Shown here in pieces: positions 7,538 through 16,193 of a stretch of 32,315 nt of DNA (positions within the stretch are counted from its first letter, which is position 1; each line of letters starts with the position of its first letter). Under the pieces are notes generated by a model, which was not told where the DNA came from, did not search any database, and saw nothing but the letters and a program-made list of their open reading frames with translations. Made by a program: the position numbers and the translations under genes. Source of the DNA: a virus; the IMG/VR virus record IMGVR_UViG_3300017783_005078, positions 1 through 32,315 of that record, one strand, 5' to 3'.

Positions 7538-8544
7538 AATCTTATCATATCAGCAGTACAACAATGGAAAGAACCTCCTAACGTCCTAGAATGTCTTATT
7601 TTTAAGTCTAACGCTTCAATATTATATTTTTTTAACTCTTTGATTAATTCTTTCTGTCTATTATCAACTATTACTGTATTTTCATCTAGAGAAATAAGAT
7701 TTATACCCACCCATTCAGACGCTCTCAATACTCCTTTATACCCAATATCTATCATCGGAGGAGAATATATAATATCCCATCCTTTGAATAGTTCTGGCAT
7801 ATTTTTTTCGCTAACTCTTGCCGGATTAACAAGTGCTAGACCGTCTCTAAGAATAGCAATCGTAGAATCAATATGAGAATACGAATACATATTTTCTAAG
7901 TAATGTACCTTATATTTATCTCCTAGCAAATTCTTTAACCAAGTATATCCTTTATAGTTTCCTGTGTTAGAATTAAGATAGAGAATATCATCATTATGTC
8001 TGAGTATATTAGCTGCATCAAATACAGGTTCTACTTCAGTTAATGTAAGTTTATCTAAATCGTCTCTTTGATATGAATCGTCTGTTAATCTAGGTTTAGG
8101 AGCACATATCCATTTAGCTCCTTTATCCATATAATCAATAAACAGCTCTCTATAAGCATCAGTTTCAAACTGTCTAGACCTTAACGTCATAGGTGATTCT
8201 ATAATGGTATCTCCAATGACTGTCATAGTATCTCTTGGGCAGAATGTATAGTATTGATCTGTTTTCCAATAACCGTTAGAGACAGTTTTTTTAGTATCTA
8301 ATATATTTGGTCTATGTACTATAGCTCCAAAGTCTTTTAGAGCTTCTGCTAATAAATCTAGGTCTTCAATAGACTCTTCATATACTTGAGGATCAAATAA
8401 ACCTCTTTCTGAGGAAGGAATAGTGTCTTTGTCTGCATAATTAATTGCATGAAGATCAAAACCGTGATGAGGTTGGTTTGCATTATCTACTCTTCCGACT
8501 ATTACCTCTTTTAAAGTACTGTATTCGTTCTGTATACTAACCAT
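7534..8544 (-). CDS. Amidinotransferase (glycine/inosamine amidinotransferase family)
   Basis: The 336-residue protein is a member of the amidinotransferase family, which moves the amidino group of arginine onto an amine to make a guanidino group. It has the expected length and the full set of sites: EYSTLKEVIVGR at the start, FCPRDTMTVIGDTIIE (101-116), Asp176 in VFDAANIL, His224 in YSHIDST and Cys328 in TLGGSFHCC, corresponding to the Asp-His-Cys active site of human AGAT and StrB1. The bacterial enzymes StrB1 and StrB2 act on aminocyclitols in streptomycin synthesis. A DegT-type aminotransferase lies just upstream, so an amine made there could be guanidinylated here. The start at 8544 gives a 34-base overlap with the SGNH gene but is needed for the conserved N-terminus. 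Confidence 0.88.
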   Translation of the reverse strand: MVSIQNEYSTLKEVIVGRVDNANQPHHGFDLHAINYADKDTIPSSERGLFDPQVYEESIEDLDLLAEALKDFGAIVHRPNILDTKKTVSNGYWKTDQYYTFCPRDTMTVIGDTIIESPMTLRSRQFETDAYRELFIDYMDKGAKWICAPKPRLTDDSYQRDDLDKLTLTEVEPVFDAANILRHNDDILYLNSNTGNYKGYTWLKNLLGDKYKVHYLENMYSYSHIDSTIAILRDGLALVNPARVSEKNMPELFKGWDIIYSPPMIDIGYKGVLRASEWVGINLISLDENTVIVDNRQKELIKELKKYNIEALDLKIRHSRTLGGSFHCCTADMIRL

Positions 8545-9224
8545 TGTTGAAATTTGCTATTATTATAAATTAAATTTGATATTTTTTCATGACCTTTTAC
8601 GTTAGGGTGAGTAACATTACCTTCAAAGTATTCACCTACAAAGCAACTTGTCTCTAGACCGTCAACGTTAAGGCTGCTAGGTACTATACCTAAATCATAT
8701 CCTCCTAAAAATGTAGTTAAACTAGTATCTATCAAAAAGTTGGATTTATCTATCTTGCCGTTAAATTTAAAGTTATTATCTATACTACCGTAATTAGTGA
8801 AGAATAAAAAACTAACTCCTATTTTAGTTAAATATTCTTGTATACAAAATAAATTTAAAAGTTGAAAATAAGGATGCCAATTTTTATGTTCAACTATTAC
8901 TTCAGTATAGTAATCAAACTGTTTTTGTATAAATTTATCAGGGTGTTTTGATGTTGAAGAAAATAAAGATATAAATACTCCATCTTCTGTTTCACCTATA
9001 AATCTAATATCCGGTGGTATACATACTAATACAAAGTCATCCTTACTTATATCATATGTAAGTACTTGACTACATATAACTGAAAAGGAATTGCCTTTTT
9101 TGCCAAAGTTACTGTAAGGTCCTTTTGCTTTTTCACTTAATAATTTAGTATAGCATTCCTTTACAGGACTTTTTAATTCATCTCCATAGGTCCAACTGTC
9201 CCCAAACGATATAATTTTACTCAT
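8511..9224 (-). CDS. SGNH-like hydrolase/acyltransferase with altered block V
   Basis: The 237-residue protein begins MSKIISFGDSWTYGDEL, a clear SGNH block I with nucleophile Ser10. GKKGNS at 41-46 resembles the block with the oxyanion-hole Gly/Asn. The C-terminal GNVTHPNVKGHEKISNLI (202-219) matches block V, but at the expected Asp of DxxH there is Asn203, while His206 is kept. Thus it may be an atypical enzyme or use a Ser-His dyad. It shares only the fold-level motifs with the other SGNH-like protein in the cassette, so the two probably serve different ester groups. It overlaps the aminotransferase gene by 8 bases. Confidence 0.72.
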   Translation of the reverse strand: MSKIISFGDSWTYGDELKSPVKECYTKLLSEKAKGPYSNFGKKGNSFSVICSQVLTYDISKDDFVLVCIPPDIRFIGETEDGVFISLFSSTSKHPDKFIQKQFDYYTEVIVEHKNWHPYFQLLNLFCIQEYLTKIGVSFLFFTNYGSIDNNFKFNGKIDKSNFLIDTSLTTFLGGYDLGIVPSSLNVDGLETSCFVGEYFEGNVTHPNVKGHEKISNLIYNNSKFQQWLVYRTNTVL

Positions 9225-9822
9225 TGAATATTTTCATTTTAGTTAATTCTGGGTAGTCTTTATAGGACCTTATTTTAGGTTTTCTACTTATAGCGTCTTG
9301 CAATTTACTTACTCCTATTTCAGCTGTTTCCGGAGTCATATAGTAATGGTATCCTATAGTCTCTATATCTTGTTCAGCCCAAGGTTTGTCAAACGTTCTA
9401 CCATCATATGTCATTTTACGTAGTTGTTCAGCTGCTTCTTTATTATCTGTTAATATCATTCCTCCTCTACCTAAGTTTAAATGCTTTTTGAATTGAAACG
9501 AAAGTACCATAAAAGTTCCAGATATATAGCTATTCTGCTCCCAAAGGACGGCTGCATCTATTATGTTGTCTGTGATGTAGTAGTATTTACTCCATTCTTG
9601 TGACGTCCATACTCTTTTTATGTCTAATTTATCTGACAGCATAGGTATGGACAGGTAGGTATGTTTAGGTACTATTATTTCTTTAGTATTTAATAACCTA
9701 AGGCATAATTCTAGTCCATGAGTACAACAGTCTACTGCTACTCCATACGGTGCATTAAACCATTCTGCAACTTTATTTTCAAATAATGTTATCCCTTGAA
9801 ATGAACTGCAATTTATATTCAT
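9217..9822 (-). CDS. Half-length DegT/DnrJ/EryC1-type aminotransferase-like protein
   Basis: The 201-residue protein resembles the large domain of DegT-type PLP aminotransferases, which make amino sugars and aminocyclitols. Signs are LFENKVAEWFNAPYGVAVDCCTHGLEL (13-39), IIDAAVLWEQN (Asp89, expected to contact the PLP ring nitrogen), the Lys site in SFQFKKHLNLGRGGMILTD (Lys112 or Lys113), and YMTPETAEIGVSKLQ (161-175). Family members are usually 360-400 residues; this one stops where the C-terminal small domain would begin, so it is either a minimal form or a functional fragment. The first ATG gives a 44-base overlap with the upstream gene, but it is needed to keep the family's N-terminal helix. 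It lies near the amidinotransferase gene. Confidence 0.75.
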   Translation of the reverse strand: MNINCSSFQGITLFENKVAEWFNAPYGVAVDCCTHGLELCLRLLNTKEIIVPKHTYLSIPMLSDKLDIKRVWTSQEWSKYYYITDNIIDAAVLWEQNSYISGTFMVLSFQFKKHLNLGRGGMILTDNKEAAEQLRKMTYDGRTFDKPWAEQDIETIGYHYYMTPETAEIGVSKLQDAISRKPKIRSYKDYPELTKMKIFNE

Positions 9823-10786
9823 TTTTATTATGATTTGCGTAATTTAATTTATTATATTCATTATGTACTCTTCCTAAATTCATTTCACTTTTCGCAAAAG
9901 TTAGAGGGTGTCCACCGATATATCTAGCCATATAGCTCCAAGAAGATGGTGGGCTATGAATTATTGTTTCAGTATAGCTCAAACTAAAAAAATCTATTAA
10001 GTCATACCCCATATCTTTTAACTGTAGTCTAGGATCTAGAAATTTTGCGTCGTTAAGTATTTTTTTATTTTCTTTAACAATATCTTTGCAGGTTTTTATC
10101 CTACCGGGGTATTTAGTTCTGTAGTATTCGATAGCATTCTCATCAACATCTATTCCTATAAAAAACTTTGCATTTTTATCTTTTTTAATTAGGTCATCTA
10201 TTATATCAAAATAAATTTGATCTCTTATAAAAGGGTAGTTTTTATCACATTTAGTACATAGTTTATAGTACCTCATGTAAGGTTTAGGTATGGATAATTT
10301 ATCATAATGGTCTAAATATACCCCGTTTCCTCTTCTTATATGAATACCAGTACGGCCCTGTACTGTGGCTTTTATTTTTTCGTGAATAATTTTATTTTTT
10401 ATTTTCACAGAACTAAAAGTATCTGTTTTTGGATCAAAAAAAGCTAGAACCAGATCTAGAGTATTTCCGTAATTAAAAGCATTAGTGTACGATAGTTGAT
10501 TATTTAATTTTATTTTATCATTTTTTATCCATTCTTCAACTTCTATATCTACAATAGGAGTAGTTTTTTTATTTATTTCATATAGAGTAGTATATTCAGT
10601 ATTTGGAAAATCTATTAAAGTAAGTTCGGGAAACTCTTCAGGTAGTACTTTTATTATATGGTTGTTACCCATACTTTTATTTAGTATACAAGCTGCCAGC
10701 CAGGTAAACAATCGGTTTCCCCAACCAGAATCTTTATTCTTCACGTCATCCCAGGGGTCTCTTAAAAATATTGTAGGTCTAGACAT
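9779..10786 (-). CDS. Fucosyltransferase-like protein (GT11/O-FucT-type)
   Basis: The 335-residue protein has the two patterns that mark GDP-fucose-using transferases of the GT11, GT23 and GT65 group: an N-terminal GWGNRLFTWLAACIL (21-35, like GxGNQxFxxxxA) and a central GIHIRRGNGVYLD (147-159, like HxRRGDY, the GDP-fucose-binding motif). A C-terminal DFFSLSYTETIIHSPPSSWSYMA matches the family's third motif with Ser-rich end. It therefore probably transfers fucose or a related deoxyhexose in the cytoplasm. It overlaps the upstream radical SAM gene by 8 bases. No GDP-fucose synthesis genes are in the window, so the donor must come from the host or from elsewhere in the phage. Confidence 0.7.
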   Translation of the reverse strand: MSRPTIFLRDPWDDVKNKDSGWGNRLFTWLAACILNKSMGNNHIIKVLPEEFPELTLIDFPNTEYTTLYEINKKTTPIVDIEVEEWIKNDKIKLNNQLSYTNAFNYGNTLDLVLAFFDPKTDTFSSVKIKNKIIHEKIKATVQGRTGIHIRRGNGVYLDHYDKLSIPKPYMRYYKLCTKCDKNYPFIRDQIYFDIIDDLIKKDKNAKFFIGIDVDENAIEYYRTKYPGRIKTCKDIVKENKKILNDAKFLDPRLQLKDMGYDLIDFFSLSYTETIIHSPPSSWSYMARYIGGHPLTFAKSEMNLGRVHNEYNKLNYANHNKNEYKLQFISRDNII

Positions 10787-12011
10787 ACTTTTTTAATTCA
10801 GGGTAATTTTTTCCTACTATATCAAATGTAGATTCTTTTCTATACCTATCTAAAATAGTAAACTTATTATATTCTATCTTTAACTCTTTTTCTTTTGGCT
10901 GAGTGCTATACATGAACTTAATCAAGCCGTCAATATCTGTTTGGTTGGATCCCCAGTCGTGTTTATCCCATTTACTTTTTATTCTATCTTTTGTTTCAAC
11001 TGGGAGAGTATATAGGCACATATGGGAAGCGTTGTGTATTACATTTATCCATAGTGAGAATTCCGGTGTATGTTTTTTAATCCAATCGTCAAACTCAGGC
11101 AATTCGTAAGCATTTATCCAAGATAAGGTGTACGTGTAGTTAAAAAATAGTTTATCTAAGTGTATGTACTCTTTATACAGTGAATAAAAGTTAAAAATGT
11201 TTAACTTCACTTTTTCCCATTCAGCATTTTTTCTCAAATACTCAAATGTAGTTCCAAATCCATCTATACTTAAACCTATCCCTACCTGTTTAAAGTTATC
11301 TGCAATTCTTCTTAATAGTGCCTCGTTACATAAAGTACCATTAGTAGACATATTTAAAGTTATATCTTTTGCGAATCCTTTTTTAATCATTAATTCCCAA
11401 GCATTTTCCCAGTTTTTAGTGTAAAAAGGTTCTCCTCCAACAATTTCTATTCTTTTAGCATAGGGTAACCATTCTTCCATTGAAGTTATAAATTCACTCT
11501 TTGTTCCTCCAGCCTGTCCGTGTGGTAATTCGTAAAGGTGATTACTAATGCCGCTTATGTCCGACGAAGGCATGGTTTTTAGTTCTTTATACCATTCAGT
11601 ACTGTGGGAACTACCACAGCTCCTACACTTTAAATTACAGGCATTAGTTAGTATAACTTGAAAATCGATTGGATATTCAGATAAAGGTTTTTTCTCTAAA
11701 TTTTCGGGGGTTGCCCATTCTCCTAAGTGGTCTTTAATAATTTTATTATAATTTTCTCTCTTAGAAGTATACCCATTTTCTTCATCTTTCCAGCATACTT
11801 CACAATTTTTAGGCTTTTTGCCTTGAGTAAATTCTTCTCTAAGATTATTCATATAGTCACTATGAAATATATCTTTAATGTTATCTAATTGAGTATAATA
11901 ATTGCTTCCATCAGGTTTGGTAACTTGTTCTTTTGAAATACAACAAGGACGAATTGAACCGTCCGGGTCGTTAGAAAAGCCTACCCAGGGAATGGCACAT
12001 AAACTTTTCAT
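10779..12011 (-). CDS. Radical SAM protein with N-terminal twitch/SPASM-like domain (copy 5, CC type)
   Basis: The 410-residue protein carries a radical SAM core with the [4Fe-4S] motif CNLKCRSC (Cys125, Cys129, Cys132) and the SAM-binding GGEP at 192-195. In front of it is a Cys-rich domain with Cys5 (CAIPW), Cys23-Cys24 (RPCC), and Cys70/Cys73 (NCEVCW), a pattern seen at the C-terminus of SPASM enzymes but placed N-terminally here. Such enzymes modify peptides or sugars by radical chemistry; the substrate of this architecture is unknown to me. It is the last of five radical SAM genes and is joined to the next upstream one by an ATGA overlap. Confidence 0.88.
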   Translation of the reverse strand: MKSLCAIPWVGFSNDPDGSIRPCCISKEQVTKPDGSNYYTQLDNIKDIFHSDYMNNLREEFTQGKKPKNCEVCWKDEENGYTSKRENYNKIIKDHLGEWATPENLEKKPLSEYPIDFQVILTNACNLKCRSCGSSHSTEWYKELKTMPSSDISGISNHLYELPHGQAGGTKSEFITSMEEWLPYAKRIEIVGGEPFYTKNWENAWELMIKKGFAKDITLNMSTNGTLCNEALLRRIADNFKQVGIGLSIDGFGTTFEYLRKNAEWEKVKLNIFNFYSLYKEYIHLDKLFFNYTYTLSWINAYELPEFDDWIKKHTPEFSLWINVIHNASHMCLYTLPVETKDRIKSKWDKHDWGSNQTDIDGLIKFMYSTQPKEKELKIEYNKFTILDRYRKESTFDIVGKNYPELKKYV

Positions 12012-13249
12012 ATAACTTTAATTTTAAATTTATCTTTATATGGTTCCCATTCGGGTAAATAATCGTAAATTTTTACGTTCCTTGTTCTATCCATAATTCT
12101 TATAAATGAATAGAATCTATCTGCATCTCTAAAATTTGGTTTTCTATCTAATTCAACTTTAAGTTTATGTATTTCATGTTCTTCTAAATACTTTATATTA
12201 CTTAAAATTTTAGCTTTCATTTCATCAGGTATTAAACTAACATGCATATGATCAGGGTAATGAACATAATTATGGGCAATAAATAGATTACTATCGTCAG
12301 CAAACTTTTTAAAATTATCTATATTAAAAACATTTAAACAGCTTACTGTTTGACATAATTCTAAAGTAAATATATCTCGATACTTTAATATCTTATTTAA
12401 GGACTTCATTATTTGATTCCAATCTGAGGGGAAACGAACATAGTAGTTTCTTTCTTCGATATCATCTATAGATAAATGAATTCTAATATTTTTAAAGTTT
12501 TTCCAAATTTCAATAAACTTATCAGGGAACTGAGTGCAATTTAAACTGTAGTGTAGATCAATATCCTTAGAAGACCCATCTTCAATAAATTTCTCTAAAA
12601 AATAACCGTGCTCTTTAATTAAAGTTGGTTCTCCACCATTAATCCAGATTTCCTGCAAGTTGTCACATTTAGAATAAAGTTCATCATAGAACTTATAGTC
12701 CCTATACCATTCAGTTTTTATGTCTACTTTATAATAATCATTTTCGAACTCTGTTCCTTTTAGACCAGGTAGGTCTTGATGCCACCTGTTAGATGAGAAT
12801 GGATTACAAGTAGTACACTTTAAATTGCATACGGTACCTAATCTTAATTCAACGTATTTGTAATTAACTTTTATTAAACTTCCATCTGGGTTTGTGTTAG
12901 GGAGACAGTCTTTGATATGTTTTGCATATAATGTGTTAGCTTCTTGCCTTTTAGATCCTACACCTTGGTCTTCATACTTAAAACATTTTTGACATACTAG
13001 CGGTTTTACTCCGTTCATCATATCTTTACGTACTGCTTTAAATCTTTTAGAGTTAGTTATAGATTCTAAGCTATCTTTAGAAAGAAATAAATGTTCTTTA
13101 TCACTCTCCTCTGTAGTAGCTGTGGACATGCTGTTTTTCATTTCTGTCACACAGCAAGGGGTAACTGTCCCGATAGGGTGAGTAGCTAAGTGTATCCATG
13201 GAAGAACACAGAAACTATCTTTTATATTATCTGTTTGTTGTTCCACCAT
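12008..13249 (-). CDS. Radical SAM protein with N-terminal twitch/SPASM-like domain (copy 4, CC type)
   Basis: This 413-residue protein has the same layout: Cys14 (FCVLPW), Cys32-Cys33 (PCC), Cys86/Cys89 (CQKC), then the radical SAM motif CNLKCTTC (Cys141, Cys145, Cys148) and NGGEP at 204-208. Between the two domains runs a basic linker with KRFKAVRKDMMNG. The C-terminal half (LHYSLNCTQFPDKF, IRIHLSIDDI) shows the repeating strand pattern of a partial TIM barrel. The start at 13249 overlaps the previous gene by 28 bases; no later ATG would retain the first cysteines. Function is inferred only as radical-based modification linked to the surrounding glycan genes. Confidence 0.88.
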   Translation of the reverse strand: MVEQQTDNIKDSFCVLPWIHLATHPIGTVTPCCVTEMKNSMSTATTEESDKEHLFLSKDSLESITNSKRFKAVRKDMMNGVKPLVCQKCFKYEDQGVGSKRQEANTLYAKHIKDCLPNTNPDGSLIKVNYKYVELRLGTVCNLKCTTCNPFSSNRWHQDLPGLKGTEFENDYYKVDIKTEWYRDYKFYDELYSKCDNLQEIWINGGEPTLIKEHGYFLEKFIEDGSSKDIDLHYSLNCTQFPDKFIEIWKNFKNIRIHLSIDDIEERNYYVRFPSDWNQIMKSLNKILKYRDIFTLELCQTVSCLNVFNIDNFKKFADDSNLFIAHNYVHYPDHMHVSLIPDEMKAKILSNIKYLEEHEIHKLKVELDRKPNFRDADRFYSFIRIMDRTRNVKIYDYLPEWEPYKDKFKIKVI

Positions 13250-14571
13250 TTGTATACTTTTTTATTATGTTTTAAATATATTTCGTTCAATACATTTTCA
13301 TTTTTTCTCCACTTATCTACTCTATGTAGGTTGGCTTTTCCCTTTTTTAGGCCCTCTTCCCAGTTGGGGTACTGTTCTTGGAAGGTTGGACGGTTTTTTA
13401 AATCTTCTAAACATTCAATCCAATTAGAGTGTTTCTCATTTCCTATTAATTTAGGTTTTATATAGTCTATTATGTCATCTAAGACTTCATTATATAGAAC
13501 TCTAGGTAGTACCTGAGGGCACATCATTATAGTGCTATCAAAAGCAAATGTAGTTTTAATTAAAGTATTTACATCTAATTCTACAGCTAAGTCAAATAGT
13601 TCTTTAAGGCTGAAAAGGCCTGGTGTAGTAATTGTAAGATCAAATGCTATTCCGTAATCACCATATTGTTTGTTTAGGAAAATATAATCTTTAAAGTTTT
13701 TAATCCAACTTTTCCATTTAATTCCATGTCTAACATATTCAACTATATCTCCTGTTCCATCAATTGAGGCACATATCTGTACTGTCTTAAAATGAGGTAA
13801 CATATCTTTTAAATCCCAATGTTTGTAAGTAGTTCGACTAAAGTTTGTATTGTATCGAATCCATACGTTTTTAGCTAGGTCATTGTCAATTAAATATTGC
13901 ATAATTTCCCAATGTATTTCCCACATAAGAGGTTCTCCACCAACCCAGTATATCTCTTCAATAGTGCCGTTCTTTACTGCTTCCCATAATTCAGCTTCTG
14001 CTACATCACGTTGAAAGTTTTCGATTGCTGGTTTGTTTTTCTTTTGAGCCCAAAAGTCGGTATTGCCATCACTATCGTAGTCTCCCATTTGTCTTCTTTC
14101 AGATTCCCATGAAGAAGAGAGCTGGTCCCCGCACATCCTACACTTAAAGTTACATAGGTTTCTAACTCTATAATCAAATGAAATAGGTACCATTTTAGTA
14201 TAGCCTGTTTCATCTGTTTTTTCAAAAGCTTCTTCTATCTTATTAGGAAATAACGTTTTATTAAAGTAATCACGGTAAATAGATATGTTAAGGAGTTTAC
14301 CGTTACACACCTGACATTGAGGTATTTCATTACCTGCCAAAAGGTCTTTTCGTATACCTTTCATATAATCTGAGTTCCAGTGATCTTTTAATGTGCCAGG
14401 ATTATATTGAGAATTTTGATCTGCATTTTCAGAGTCTAAGTACTGGGTAGCCCATTCTGCTTTTTCTCTAGAAGCACAACACATCCTTCTTTCACTTTGT
14501 GGTGAAAGATAGGTATGGGTAAATGGAGCCATACAGAAAGTTTTATTTCCATCTTTTGGTTTTACTTTCAT
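13222..14571 (-). CDS. Radical SAM protein with N-terminal twitch/SPASM-like domain (copy 3, CC type)
   Basis: The 449-residue protein has Cys13 (FCMAPF), Cys31-Cys32 (MCC), Cys86/Cys89 (CQVC), the radical SAM cluster motif CNFKCRMC (Cys140, Cys144, Cys147) and GGEP at 211-214. Later strands such as WIRYNTNFS and QICASIDGTGDIVEYVRHG follow the radical SAM barrel; the phrase EYVRHG is shared with copy 2 (AEYIRHG) and copy 1 (AEYVRYG), which ties the five proteins together. It starts within an ATGA overlap with copy 2. A second overlapping frame inside it is only a shadow. Confidence 0.88.
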   Translation of the reverse strand: MKVKPKDGNKTFCMAPFTHTYLSPQSERRMCCASREKAEWATQYLDSENADQNSQYNPGTLKDHWNSDYMKGIRKDLLAGNEIPQCQVCNGKLLNISIYRDYFNKTLFPNKIEEAFEKTDETGYTKMVPISFDYRVRNLCNFKCRMCGDQLSSSWESERRQMGDYDSDGNTDFWAQKKNKPAIENFQRDVAEAELWEAVKNGTIEEIYWVGGEPLMWEIHWEIMQYLIDNDLAKNVWIRYNTNFSRTTYKHWDLKDMLPHFKTVQICASIDGTGDIVEYVRHGIKWKSWIKNFKDYIFLNKQYGDYGIAFDLTITTPGLFSLKELFDLAVELDVNTLIKTTFAFDSTIMMCPQVLPRVLYNEVLDDIIDYIKPKLIGNEKHSNWIECLEDLKNRPTFQEQYPNWEEGLKKGKANLHRVDKWRKNENVLNEIYLKHNKKVYKWWNNKQII

Positions 14572-16193
14572 ATGGCAGTTTTCCCTTTGTTAACCTCTGA
14601 GACCTTTTTACGCCCTTTTTGAAGGTCTGCAACTAAGTCTATCATATCATCTTGTTGTTGTTCGTCTGGTTCTATATAGCCTTTTGATCCTGGGTTGGTC
14701 CACTGTGGATTAAGTACCCATCCTTCATCTTTAGCTTGCTGTAAAACCCCAGTAACGTATTTATTAGACTTAGCATCATCTCCATCTATAGCTTTAATAA
14801 GAGGAGTTAAATTAGTATCTGGTATACTTTCATACCATGCTCTTAATTCAGGGAATGCTTTTAGAAAGTCTTTTCCTCTTCTTTTATCATACTGTTGATA
14901 AAAAGATTTAAAATCTCTTTCTCTAGTTTCTAATGAAGATGTAAATTCATGACCAGTATCAACTTTTCTAATGTATTCTATTAACCTTAATAGTCCATCT
15001 CTTTCTATATCGAGAAATCCATTAGAGCCTTCATTCCAGTGATCGTTTACCCACTTTTCTATAACAGCAGCTCGTTCTAATCTTATATTAGTAGGGAGAG
15101 TAACTATAGACTGAAAAGAAGGAAAGCGTAAAATATTAAAAGACATTACTGCTGCATGGGGTCCGAATACTTTTTTTAATTGCATCATTTCATCCATAAA
15201 TTCAGTAATAGAAAATAAACACAAACTGTTTATAGTCATCATTACATTTACTGATTCTAAATTAGCTTCTTTATTAATCCTGTACATATTTTTTAACCAT
15301 ATATTCCACTCTAAACCATGTCTAATATATTCAGCTTGTAAACCAACAGCTTCGCAAGAACTATAAATACTAAATTTTTTAATGTTATGTGAAGCATCTA
15401 TTAATGCATCTAATAATTTTTTCTTTTGACCTAAATTTGAATTGACTGCGAATGGAACTTTACAGTTAGGATTATCTTTCCACCAATCCATTAATTTCCA
15501 GAAGTCAGGAGACATAGTAGGTTCTCCTCCGGTTACCCTTAATTCTCTTAAACTATATTGAAGTTCTGCTTCCCACCATTTCCAAAATGCTTCTACATAA
15601 GGATTGCCTTCATTTTTTCTTCCAAAAGGCATAGCATGAGAACCGTCATGTTGGAATGCTCCTGCTCCATCAGATACTAAATTTTGATAAGGCCCGTTTT
15701 GCTTTATATCTTTTTGCCAAGTAGTACTAAAAGAAGAGTTACAGTATGAACAAGCAAAATTACAATTAGCATCGAAAGCAATTTCTAAAGTCTTAAGGTC
15801 AACATCTTCTGTATAACCCATGGTTTCTTTAGCATCTTTTAATTCTTCATCCGTATATATAACTGATTTATATACTCTATCTGAGATTTTATCTTTTCCT
15901 AGATCTTCTATTTTCCAGCAGTATTCACATTCTTTAGGTCTAATACCTTCCATCATCTGCTTACGTACAGCTTTCTTATACTTTGTGTTATGCAGTGCTT
16001 TATAGCTAAATTTTAATTCATCTAAGGGTATCTTATGTGCAGGAGGGTGATGACAAGATGTTGTCTGCCCATTACCTAACCAAATAGTAGCATTATACCA
16101 TTTAGCACCGCAGAATGAAGGAGATAATTTATCTACAACCCTGTCTCTGTACTCTTGATGAGTTTCATCATCTTTTTTAGCGTATATACCCAT
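14568..16193 (-). CDS. Radical SAM protein with N-terminal twitch-like domain (copy 2, CHHP type)
   Basis: At 541 residues this is the longest of the five. Its N-terminal domain has Cys28 (FCGAKW), Cys47 in SCHHPPAHKIPL instead of the CC pair, and Cys89/Cys92 (ECEYCW). The cluster motif is CNFACSYC (Cys144, Cys148, Cys151) and the SAM motif GGEP is at 222-225. The N-terminal half is closely similar to copy 1: both have SCHHP..HKIPL.ELK, ALHNTK.KK, R.QMM and EC.YCW..ED, so they look like paralogues. Copy 2 has an extra C-terminal extension of about 70 residues, polar and with DEQQQDDMIDLVADLQKG, that copy 1 lacks. It starts in a TAATG overlap with the LamG-like gene. Confidence 0.9.
   Translation of the reverse strand: MGIYAKKDDETHQEYRDRVVDKLSPSFCGAKWYNATIWLGNGQTTSCHHPPAHKIPLDELKFSYKALHNTKYKKAVRKQMMEGIRPKECEYCWKIEDLGKDKISDRVYKSVIYTDEELKDAKETMGYTEDVDLKTLEIAFDANCNFACSYCNSSFSTTWQKDIKQNGPYQNLVSDGAGAFQHDGSHAMPFGRKNEGNPYVEAFWKWWEAELQYSLRELRVTGGEPTMSPDFWKLMDWWKDNPNCKVPFAVNSNLGQKKKLLDALIDASHNIKKFSIYSSCEAVGLQAEYIRHGLEWNIWLKNMYRINKEANLESVNVMMTINSLCLFSITEFMDEMMQLKKVFGPHAAVMSFNILRFPSFQSIVTLPTNIRLERAAVIEKWVNDHWNEGSNGFLDIERDGLLRLIEYIRKVDTGHEFTSSLETRERDFKSFYQQYDKRRGKDFLKAFPELRAWYESIPDTNLTPLIKAIDGDDAKSNKYVTGVLQQAKDEGWVLNPQWTNPGSKGYIEPDEQQQDDMIDLVADLQKGRKKVSEVNKGKTAI

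Noticed and set aside
14001-14225. Second minus-strand frame inside radical SAM copy 3
   Set aside because: It is wholly inside the better supported gene, and the main frame has all radical SAM motifs here.
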